NCBI GenBank assembly: GCA_949361645.1
Contig: OX442433.1
Span: 273,501-337,500, forward strand
DNA length: 64,000 nt
DNA from: Spongilla lacustris
Lineage: Eukaryota; Porifera; Demospongiae; Spongillida; Spongillidae
Reading direction: 5' to 3'
The notes below the pieces were generated by a model. The model was not told where the DNA came from. It saw only the letters and a program-made list of their open reading frames with translations, and did no database searches. This document shows positions 32,101-41,764 of the stretch, piece after piece. Every line of letters begins with the position of its first letter. The stretch's first letter is position 1. A program made the position numbers and the translations under genes.

Positions 32101-35100
32101 CTACACCACACCTCCCAGCTCCTCTTCCCAATCATCTGCAGCCCATGCAGGACGCTCTGTCCTGTACTCCCAGCCAGGTCCCTGCACACACATAAGACTG
32201 AAGGATGCGTGACAGGCGATGGTTGAAATAAAATACCTTGTAGGAGAGTGCATGTAGGTACATGACAAGTTGATGGGGGGTGGGGTCAGGTTTCCGTTGA
32301 CGACAAACACTACAGTCAGGATCAATTTCTCCTTCCATTGCCGTCAAGCGGCTCTCACAAGACACACTGGCAACCTGACCACATGCCTGCCTAGCCGCAT
32401 CCTCCACTGAGGGACATACCTCATTCCCACCCACAAGGCCTTCTGCCTGGTCAGTGCTACCAACTGCTCCTGGAATGGAGACCTCTTCATCTCTGACGTC
32501 TCCTCCATTTTTTGTCTCTCCCCCATCATCTGAACTAATACTGGCATTAGCTATGCTGCTGTCTGCTGGTACAGTTTTGTCACTTTCCTGATGCCCCTCG
32601 CCTTCCAGCTGCCCTTCCTGGCATTGGCCCCCCTCCACCTGTTCTCCCTTCACAACCTTTGCCTGGTCATCATTGGAGATTGGAACCACATCAGAGGCCA
32701 ACTTGATATCAGCAACAGCATCAAGAGAAGGCAAGTCATCAAATATATCTGAGCTGTAGCTAGACTTGACAATCCTGGTGATGACCTAAGGAAGGGAAAG
32801 AGGAAGGAAGGGAAAGAGGAAGGAAGGGAAAGAGGAAGGAAGGGAAAGAGGAAGGAAGGGAAAGAGGAAGGAAGGGAAAGAGGAAGGAAGGGAAAGAGGA
32901 AGGAAGGGAAAGAGGAAGGAAGGGAAAGAGGAAGGAAGGAAGGGAAAGAGGAAGGAAGGAAGGGAAAGAGGAAGGAAGGAAGGGAAAGAGGAAGGAAGGA
33001 AGGGAAAGAGGAAGGAAGGAAGGGAAAGAGGAAGGAAGGAAGGGAAAGAGGAAGGAAGGAAGGGAAAGAGGAAGGAAGGAAGGGAAAGAGGAAGGAAGGA
33101 AGGGAAAGAGGAAGGAAAAGAGGTTATGAAAGTAAGGAAAGCAGCCATGTTAGGACACAGAAAAGGGAAGGAAATGGAGCAGTTATGACAGAGAAAGGAA
33201 AAGGACAAGAAGATGACAATAAGAAATCACAACACAGATAAATGTTCTACCAACCTCATCAACACGTCCAATCCCTTGTCCTTCCTTGCCTTTGCATGGT
33301 CCCCAGGCCAGATTGTTATACAGAGGGTCATTCATGATGGGGTAACCTGAATTAGATAACCATGACAACAGCAGAACATATTCAAATGGTGGTGACCTTA
33401 CCCAACCACTGAAGGTGAACTCTAATCTGATGCATCCTCCCAGTCTTGGGCACACCTGAAGAAGCCAGCATACATGGCATAAAGGTGTGTGGGGGACACC
33501 TGAAGAAGCCAGCATACATGGCATAAAGGTGTGTCGGGGACACCTGAAGAAGCCAGCATACATAGCATAAAGGTGTGGTGTGAGGGGCACACCTGCATAC
33601 ATGGCATAAAGGTGTGGTGTGGGGGACACCTGAAGAAGCCAGCATACATGGCATAAAGGTGTGGGGGACACCTGAAGAAGCCAGCATACATGGCATAAAG
33701 GTGTGGGGCACACCTGAAGAAGCCAGCATACATGGCATAAAGGTGTGGGGCACACCTGAAGAAGCCAGCATACATGGCATTAAGGTGTGGTGTGGGGGAC
33801 ACCTGAAGAAGCCAGCATACATGGCATAAAGGTGTAGTACCTATTATGTACACATGGAAGGTGCATCTTGAATGGCTCTCCAAAATATTTAACCTTATTC
33901 AATGTAAACCTCACATCATCACAAAGACAGTTGGATTTCTACACCATTCTTTTTAAAGCACTTTCATAAAATACAGCTGGCCATCAGAACGTAGGCCAAA
34001 ATAGTGATCTATTTTCTACTTCCTACAGTCTTCTATTTTGCTATATTGATCCATTTAGCTACAGTGATCCCTTTTTGTCATATCAGGGGGAGGTCACAAG
34101 TTATGTAACAATTTGATTCATATTCACTAGAGAGAGGGAAAAGGCACATTGCAACCGTTTAACTTGAATGGCTCATCCCAACAGTAGCCACCATTAACAT
34201 CCCAAGCCAAGGTTAACATTTAACCATTAACCAGATCACATAACACACGCATACACACATTATACACAATATAACACACATACACACATACATAACACAT
34301 ATCAACACATCTAGTGAACATACACGCAACACTTAACACATATACATACAATACCAACACATCTAGTGAACATACACACAACACTTAACACACTGCAGCC
34401 ACCTCACATTTCACAACGCTGGTCTTTCCATTGTAGGACAGTCTTGTAAAGGTTGTGCAACAGTCCTTGCCATTCGGGTCAACCTTGCAAATACCCAGCT
34501 TCATTGAAACAATCAAGATGGGCTGGTTGCACTCCACCGTCCCACTGCAAAATGACAGCTGCTCCTATAATCTACCCCTACAGGCCACACCCCCTGACCA
34601 CACCACTTACGCTGGGAATTCTCCGCTCACCCTGCACAAATACTCTTTATCTAACTCTCTGCCTCTGATCTGGGCCTCCAAGGTCTGTGCTCTGGCCAGG
34701 GACTTGGCAAATATCAGTAACCCTGACGTGAGCCGATCTATTCTGTGAATGGCTGGAAGGTACAAGGAAACATAGGGAATGGCAAATATGAATGCCCTAG
34801 TGTGGGGTGTAACAATGAGGGTAACCTGTGGTGTAACACTGAGGGTAACCTGTGGTGTAACACTGAGGGTAACCTGTGGTATAACACTTAGGGTAACCTG
34901 TGGTGTAACACAACACTAGGGTGGTCACTCTGTCAAGGGATACCCCATTGAGGGGTAACATGGACACCCTCTTGAGGGGTAACATGGACACCCGCTCGAG
35001 GGGTAACATGGACACCCTGTCAGGGGGTAACTCACTTCGGAGATTAACCAAGTTGTGCTCCTTTCCAAGGAGAAATACGACTGTGTTGTGTCTGTATCGG

Positions 35101-35896
35101 CCACAAGGATGTACCTGAAGGGGTACCCCAAGCTATCACAATGCATGATGCTGGCTGCACCAACATACAGGTATGGAAGAGGGCTTGTCAACAACCACGA
35201 TGTCATTGTCTTCGTGGACGATCTTGATGGGCTGGGCTGTGATGGGAGGTTCGTGACGGTGCACCGTGTGACAAATGACATCATTGTTCTTGACGATTCT
35301 GTCCATGGCAGCAATCTCCCCATTGACTGGGAGACCGAAGAGAGAGAGAAACATTAAGTACAAGAGATGTAAAATGGATGTAGGTCCTCCCACCTGTAAC
35401 CTTTCCAGCCTCGAATGCTTTCTCCTTTAACAAATATAAATACGGCACACGTGGAATAAAGGAAAAGATGATATGCAGTACTGGCAAACATTTTTAAAAA
35501 CGTTCGGCGGATTGCGCTCACGTAGAACTGAGGTGTTTCGGCCTGAAATTCTCTGCAAAACATGTCATATATCTTGGATCCGATCCATCTGCCTTTGGCG
35601 TAAGCAGAAAACGTGAAGTGGTAGGGCTTTACGTACCGAAGCCCTGCATTAGCGAGCACGAAGGTTATAAGACACAAGTGTATGTTTTAAAAGGTACCGT
35701 TTTGGATGTAATAGGTAGCTTCAGAAAAGATCTCTTCATCAAATCCCCGTTTCCTCATCGGTTTTGACTGAAAGAAAAATAAATAAATATATATATACTG
35801 ATGCATGTCTACATGGCTGTCGCAGACCTTCTTTGTCTTTGGTCCGTACTCTTTCTGCTCTCTCCGCAAGTCTTCCAAACTTCTTTTTCGACCCAT
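32101..35896 (-). CDS. RPUSD2: RNA pseudouridine synthase, RPUSD2-like (RluA family)
   Basis: Twelve exons: 35896-35828, 35767-35698, 35643-35522, 35424-35394, 35326-35169, 35114-35036, 34752-34611, 34544-34408, 33455-33402, 33346-33255, 32785-32237 and 32181-32101; 527 residues. It isomerises uridine to pseudouridine in RNA, including mRNA. In order: [15 protein letters not shown]; an S4-like [31 protein letters not shown]; the catalytic motif HRIDRLTSG, whose Asp is the nucleophile; [41 protein letters not shown]; a long acidic low-complexity insert; then [20 protein letters not shown] and a tail [17 protein letters not shown] like human RPUSD2. The acceptor of the exon at 33455 ends a minisatellite that repeats the same splice site. 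The start is 74 bp from the next gene. Confidence 0.92.
32786..33120. repeat. Purine-rich minisatellite (AGGAAGGAAGGGAAAGAG)
   Basis: 14-bp then 18-bp purine-only units fill RPUSD2 intron 10 up to the branch region of exon 11. On the transcribed strand they form a pyrimidine tract. Confidence 0.92.
33456..33840 (-). repeat. Minisatellite containing repeated 3' splice sites
   Basis: About nine units of roughly 33-45 bp. Read on the minus strand each ends TGCTGGCTTCTTCAGGTGT, the same pyrimidine tract plus CAG that forms the true acceptor before position 33455. Confidence 0.9.
34800..35035. repeat. Two adjacent short arrays in RPUSD2 intron 6
   Basis: GGTAACCTGTGGTGTAACAC units at 34805-34918 and GAGGGGTAACATGGACACCC units at 34950-35030. 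GGTAAC occurs in both and resembles a shuffled splice donor. Confidence 0.8.
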
Positions 35897-35970
35897 TGAA
35901 ACGAAAACGTGGGGGCACTATTATTTTAAACTATTATTACTGACGTAAGTCTGGGGAGGAGAATCATCTG
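35897..35970. promoter_or_regulatory. RPUSD2/CRAL-TRIO bidirectional promoter
   Basis: 74 bp between divergent starts; TGACGTAAG at 35941-35949 is a CRE-like element. Confidence 0.45.
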
Positions 35971-37419
35971 ATGACAATGTACGCACTTGAAGCCGAACTC
36001 GCCGACGTTGCGGAGCGTGAACTCAACGAGACTCCGCTCAGGCGCATTCAATGCCTGCAGGAGATGCGAGAAATGCTTCAAGTAAGCTACAAAGATAACG
36101 ACTTGAGTGACGAGATGCTTCTGCGATTCCTACGGTCTAAAAAATTTGACGTCAGCAGAAGCGTAGCTGCATACAAGAACTATTTTTACATGCGTGCAAA
36201 GCACCCATATATCTTTGAAAATTATGAACTCGACTCCGTGGAGCACGTATGGAAAGCCAATGTTGTCGGTGTGCTGAAAAGTTGTGATAAGCAGGGCAGA
36301 GGAATGATGGTCGGGTTTCCGGGTAGATGGGATCCTGCCACGCAGACCCTGGACGACGTGTTTAGGGCGCTTGTGATACAGTTAGACCATGCTATCAAAG
36401 ACGTACGAAACCAGATCAACGGTATAGTTTTACTGGCCGATTTCAAGGACGTTTCTCTCTACCAAGCGGCACACATAACTCCGACCTACGTACGGCTCGT
36501 CACCGCACTGGTACAGGTACGTCCTCGATTTTTGCATTGTCAGATGTTGAGGTTAGCGTGCTCATGATAGGCTATCTTCCAGCCAGGTTTGGTTCGTGGA
36601 GTGTATTAAGTCACAGGGTAGAGTTGCTATAGATCAAAATCATAATCATTGTTACGATATACGTGCTGTGTCATACAGTACATGCACATGTACGGGTACA
36701 ACACCCGGAGCGGAGTACATGCATATAGTAAATACGATGGGCATTGCTTTAACTTTCTTTCCAACACGATGTGCAAGTCCTGCTCATCAACGCTACAACT
36801 GTTAACATAGCTGGATCGTCGTAAATAGTAACGCTGCAACGAGCCACGCCCATCTCGCGTTGTGCTTGATCCATGATACATCATGCTTGTACCTTTGCCT
36901 ACAGAACTCGTTTCCAGCTCGATTTAAAGGTGTTTACATCATCAACCATCCATGGTATATCAACACACTACTAGCTATTGTGAGGCCATTCCTATCTGCA
37001 AAGATGAGCAACCGAGTACGCAAGGAAATAATATATGTACTAATATCTAATACAATCTTCCCCTATTTCAGATCAATCTTATCCAAAGCCCGGGTGACCT
37101 TGACACACATTTTCACCGTGATGCTCTTCCTGAAGAATTCTTTGGCTCACAGCCGTCGTATAGTAATGATGAGTGGTTGAGAACTGTAAGAGAATATCAC
37201 GGCATGAGCCACAGCAACAGCAGCACACAGTCACTGGCAACAAGTCAGGAACTGGCTTCCTCAGCAAGTAGAGACGAAAGCCCATCTCAAATTAGAAGCA
37301 GTGGTGAGGAAGAGGAGGAGGAGGAGGAGGAGGAGGAGGAGGAGGAGGAATGGTTTGACACACTGGATTATTTTCCAACAAAACTTGTAATTCTTCCAAG
37401 TAGAGAAACAACTGTTTAA
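35971..37419 (+). CDS. CRAL-TRIO domain lipid-transfer protein (TTPAL/clavesin-like)
   Basis: Exons 35971-36516, 36905-37015 and 37072-37419; 334 residues. SEC14/CRAL-TRIO proteins carry small lipids such as tocopherol, retinal or phosphoinositides between membranes. The N-terminal CRAL-TRIO-N helix bundle shows DLSDEMLLRFLRSKKFDVSR; the lipid-binding domain shows GRWDPATQTLDDVFRA, NGIVLLADFKDVSL, SFPARFKGVYIINHPWYIN, VRPFLSAKM, and DALPEEFFGS where the family has LPxEFGG. A Ser-rich tail follows, then a run of about 16 glutamates coded by a GAG/GAA microsatellite (37311-37349) and a short hydrophobic end. The clavesin/TTPAL/RLBP1 group cannot be resolved by eye. ATG at 35971 and 35977 are both possible starts. 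Confidence 0.85.
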
Positions 37420-37455
37420 AAAGCTTTCTGTTCTAATGTTTGTATGTTTGTACAT

Positions 37456-38114
37456 TCAAATTTTTATTCTGTTGTTTACATCACTTATTGTTGCTTCTGC
37501 ACTGCGAATGGTCCTTTCCTTCCAGAGTAGGTACTGTGGACTGAGTGGGGAGCAAAGGACACGGTCCTGCAATGTCTCACATCTCCTCTTCAATTGCACA
37601 GGTAGATCACCAGCATCAGCGTCTGTGTAGTTGGCAAACATAAGAAGAAAACCATATACCTCCCAACATGTACCTCCTTCTCCTCTCCAACACACACTCC
37701 CCTTCCCTTCTCTTTCCCAAACACATCTCTCCCTCCCTACAAATAAGCACCTTCCTCATCCATAAATATGACCCTTCCCATAAATTTCCTCCACACTCCC
37801 CCACAAACAAGATTGCTTAAATCATTGTCAAGAGAACAGAGTACAACCTGTGCTCACATGTATTTAACAGAACAGCAGCTGTCCAATTGTATCTGTCTTA
37901 AATAACCCTACAACAAATTCCATTCTACGTGCATAGGGTTCTTACATATCATGACCAGTAATCAAAGCTAACAGGTAGAGATGCATGCTTTAAGCTGTAC
38001 CAGGTACTGTGTCTGGCTGGGGATCCTCCCTCTTCCGCTTTGAACTTGTTTTCACTGACCTATCCTTGTAACTATCTAAACAATAACCAGCAGCAAAAAA
38101 GAAGGCACTGTTTT

Positions 38115-38179
<65 letters not shown>

Positions 38180-38961
38180 GCATGTGTGTGTGTGTTTTGT
38201 GTGTGCATGTGTGTGTGTGCGTGCGTGTGTGTGTGTGTGTGTGATGGAGGAACTAACCAAGGTCCTTTGGAATACATTTCAGCATTTCCTCACTCAATTT
38301 CTGGAACACGTTTTTTGAGCAAAAGCTCTGATATTTCGCTTTGTCACATCGAAACTTCAGCGCTCTTGTAAGATGAGAGAATGCACAACATGGCTGAACA
38401 ACAGACCACAGCAGATCACTCTCACTTGCAAGCAGTGTAGAGGGCTGCAAGAAGGCATTCAGATTTGGATAAGTCAACTTGCTGCCCTTGTGTGCACTTG
38501 GAATCAATCACAGCCTTGTACCTGGGCAGTGAATTGTAAATATAATGAAGTAACGGCTGCGCAGTACTCACTTTTCAAGAACAGTTTCAGCTAGTTCTTG
38601 TGCTTCCATGCAACCAAATTTAACAGCAAGATCTTTCAGGCATAGGTTTGCCTGGATGTTCAATGTCTCTTCGACCGTACGACATGCGTTCGTGTAAGCC
38701 TTAGCATGGACACCAGATAGTTTCTGCGCTTGTTTCTGTGGAGGACCACGTGATAATATACGTTTCAGTGGACTGCATACCACCCACTTTATCAAAGGGT
38801 TCTCCAAGCTGCGTGCAAGCTAACTGTATGCAAACGAGAATTAAACATGTACCTCTCACTGCAGGACACTTCATTTCTGCAAGCCTATAGTATTCTAACG
38901 CCTTCTCAGCAACAATGGGAGGAATATGAAAACGCCTCACGTACTCCTTCATTGGTTCCAT
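37456..38961 (-). CDS. ORC6: Origin recognition complex subunit 6
   Basis: Exons 38961-38788, 38735-38572, 38521-38426, 38364-38258, 38075-38008 and probably 37566-37456; 239 residues (human 252). ORC6 is the small, TFIIB-like subunit of the origin recognition complex and is needed to load MCM helicase. Family marks: N-terminal helix region IVAEKALEYYRLAEMKC; QKLSGVHAKAYTNAC; LCLKDLAVKFGCMEAQELAE (human IRDLAVQFSCIEAVNMAS); the second cyclin-box half ending LLAALYTACK; KNVFQKLSEEML; and a basic KRKRED stretch. The last exon is an inference: its YLLWKERTIRSAEATI resembles the C-terminal YEEWKRKILENAASAQ helix. Without it the frame ends at 37990 after 208 residues. It is head to head with CIAPIN1. 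Confidence 0.88.
38117..38245. repeat. (GT)n microsatellite in an ORC6 intron
   Basis: About 30 GT units with interrupted continuation, inside the intron between the exons ending at 38258 and starting at 38075. Confidence 0.93.
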
Positions 38962-39024
38962 TATTATCTATTTTTAAATTGATGCGCACTATTTCGTGAC
39001 GTCAGCTAACATTGTCATTTTTCG
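38962..39024. promoter_or_regulatory. ORC6/CIAPIN1 bidirectional promoter with CRE
   Basis: 63 bp between divergent starts, containing a perfect palindromic cAMP response element TGACGTCA at 38998-39005. Confidence 0.5.
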
Positions 39025-41663
39025 ATGGAGTGTCCGCAACTGGACGACAAGAAGCGCGTGCTGCTGATATGGCACCAGGCCAACGCACCAGAATCTTTGG
39101 AGCCCGTGGTTACTGCAATGAGAGGGAAAGCGCGAGAGGTGGCCCTTGAGCACGCGGAGAGATTGATAGCAGGTCAGCGCATTGTGGGAAAGAAGTCGAG
39201 CTATCGCTGACTCACATTAAAAGTTGCCTCTGTACAGCGAGGCATCCTGACTCATCTTTCGATGTTGTCATTTCTGGGGCCGTTTCTCCTGCCTGCCTCC
39301 CACACAGCAACGAGATATTAGAGGAACTGGCAAGAGTGCTGAAGCCAAATGGAACATTGCACGTGTGTGAACCAGTGGTGATGCGAGGTAAGCGCGCAGT
39401 GATGCACGTAAAACGTTGTGTAGAAAAATGAAAGTAATAAAACCTGCTCTGACCTTTCCAGGCAGTATTTCAGGAATTCGGTCTTTGCAAAAGGTTTCTT
39501 CCGCTTTGAAACTGTCCGGATTTGTAAACGTAACTGATGCGAAGCTGCTCAAGACTGGGGACCAGTTAGACGTTTGCTTCAAAGAGGGTCTGCGTAAGTT
39601 GGGCTGGTCATTGACAAACGAAGAGCTGGAGACCATTACACTGGTTCAGGTGTGTGTGTGTGTGTGTGTGTCTGTGTGTCTGTATTGTTGATAGCTAATA
39701 TAAACCTCTGGTGTGTATATGTGTGTGTGTGTGTCTGTGTGTCTGTGTGTCTGTTTGTGTGTCTGTGTGTGTGTGTCTGTGTGTGTCTGTGTGTCTGTGT
39801 GTCTGTGTGTGTGTCTGTGTGTGTGTGTCTGTCTGCGTGTGTGTGTCTGTGTGTGTCTGTGTCTGTGTGTCTGTGTGTGTGTAGGTTCAAGCCAACAAGC
39901 CAGACTATGAGATAGGTGCCAGCTCTAAACTCTCGCTGCCACAGTCCACTCAACAAGGTATTTTTGAAAATTACTTTGAGCGGTTTTGACCTGCAAAGCC
40001 ACACCTCCAGCAGCAGTTCCCAATCCATCGCTGGCTCAGATATGGACACTCACAGCATCTGATGCTCTTGACAAGGATGTGGTAAGGTCCATGTTGGTAT
40101 GCTGTGTGGGCTATTCCTTGTTAGTTCACCCTTAAAATAATTCTAATGATGTAGGCTCACTGTAAGTGCATGGCAGCTTGCTTACCTCTGCCAGCCATGT
40201 GTCTCCTTTTCCTGGACATCGGGAAATAAATAAATAAATAGTTATTATTATTACCGGTATAACCTAAGAAGAGATTTTGTTGCCTTTTTTTTTTTCTCAT
40301 CAAAAGTAAGTGTTTTTGTACTCCATTAATTTACACAGCATGGGTCATGTAATAACCACTTAATAACAGATTTTTTTTGTTGGTTTTTTGTGTTGGTGAC
40401 CTTGCACATTCTTGATATTCAACGGTAGGCAGGACAATCATAGCCTGATCTTTTATTAGATCTATGTAAAACCAACTTTTCCCTGTTCATTTTGCTTCAC
40501 ATAATGCTGTGGCTAAGGGGTTTTAACATTGTGACAAGAGTCGGTAACTTTTTTTAATTTAACACACAGTGATAAAATACATTGAGTAAAATCAAAAGCA
40601 GGTGACACCCCCCCCCCCCCCCCTTTTTAATTTAACACACAGTGATAAAATACATTGAGTAAAATCAAAAGCAGGTGACACCCCCCCCCCCCCCCCCTTA
40701 TCTCTTACCTTACAAGATTCTATTTGAGAAAGTGAGCAGGCTTTTAGTGATCAGTTAATAACAGTACTTAAGAAATGATATCAATTTGGCACTGTGCATG
40801 GATATTATTCTATGCCAGATTTTACCTGCTTTGGTTTGTAACTATTACGAAATCACTTGTTTATAACCGTGCTAAACAGACTTGGTTAAATAGGCGTGCT
40901 GTTGTGAATTCAAACAGGCTTGGCTAAATAGGCCTGCTGTTGCACATTTGATTCTAATCTCCTTCAAATGTCATTGCTATTTTTTTCTGCACGTCATTAA
41001 TATGATTTTTAAAACAAAGCAGGTTTAGATAAGTCACCAGAAATTAATCATTTTAATATGCTCCCTTAGTCTCGTCCCTTTGCAGAACCCAGCCTTCTTT
41101 GTAGGGGGAATCCCCTGGTGCTCATTATGTGTGACATGTGACTGTGTATGTTCCACTACATTAGGAAGTTGTGGACTCGGATACATTGTTGGCTGAGGAA
41201 GATTTCTTGAAACCAAATCCAGAGTCTCTTAAGAGTTGAGTGGTTTTACAGTGATGTACGTATTGCCTTGATTGTTGGAATAGGTGACTGTGGACCTAAC
41301 AGTGGGCGCAGGAAGGCCTGCAAGAACTGGTATGTTGTGTTTGTATGAGCTAGTGACTGTTTTTGATGTTGTGTGTGTTCGTGTGTAACTGAATTTTTTT
41401 GTATTTCTGTAGTACTTGTGGATTAGCAGAGATTTTGGCATCAGAAAAGGAGGTTGCTTCGCCAAAACCAGCCACGTCTTCTTGCGGAAATGTAAGTTGA
41501 CCTAGTACTCTTCAGTACTCTTCAGTAATTTTGCCTCCTTGGTCCACAGTGTTATCTTGGTGATGCATTTCGGTGTGCTAGTTGTCCCTATTTGGGCATG
41601 CCAGCTTTCAAACCAGGAGAACAGATTAGGCTTTCTGACAGACAGCTAAAGCCAGACCTGTAA
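39025..41663 (+). CDS. CIAPIN1: Anamorsin (CIAPIN1), cytosolic Fe-S assembly factor
   Basis: Nine exons: 39025-39172, 39238-39387, 39462-39649, 39885-39957, 39999-40081, 41165-41234, 41284-41329, 41413-41491 and 41550-41663; 316 residues (human 312), all in phase. With NDOR1 it passes electrons to the cytosolic iron-sulphur cluster machinery. A methyltransferase-like N domain ([35 protein letters not shown]) lacks an obvious SAM site, as in other animals. The linker holds [12 protein letters not shown]. The two cluster motifs are complete: [20 protein letters not shown] for the [2Fe-2S] site, and [15 protein letters not shown] then [14 protein letters not shown] with the twin CX2C of the C-terminal site. 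Intron 3 is made almost wholly of GT/CTGT repeat including both splice ends; intron 5 is 1.08 kb with a duplication. Confidence 0.95.
39650..39884 (+). repeat. Intron composed of (GT)n/(CTGTGT)n
   Basis: The whole 235-nt CIAPIN1 intron is GT-rich repeat apart from about 30 nt near 39680-39710; it starts GTGTGTG and ends GTGTGTAG. Confidence 0.92.
40547..40697. repeat. Tandem ~72-bp duplication ending in C runs
   Basis: TTTTTAATTTAACACACAGT...GCAGGTGACA followed by a C run, twice, in CIAPIN1 intron 5. Confidence 0.9.
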
Positions 41664-41764
41664 ACCATTCTGACTCAACATTGACTCAACATTGATTTGC
41701 ATTAATAAATATTTGCCCACACACATTGTCACATACAATACATAAATTCATGCCTGCACACGGC

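Noticed and set aside
33183..33883. Minus-strand frames with repeated [12 protein letters not shown]
   Set aside because: They translate the splice-site minisatellite of RPUSD2; the conserved protein continues only from 33455.
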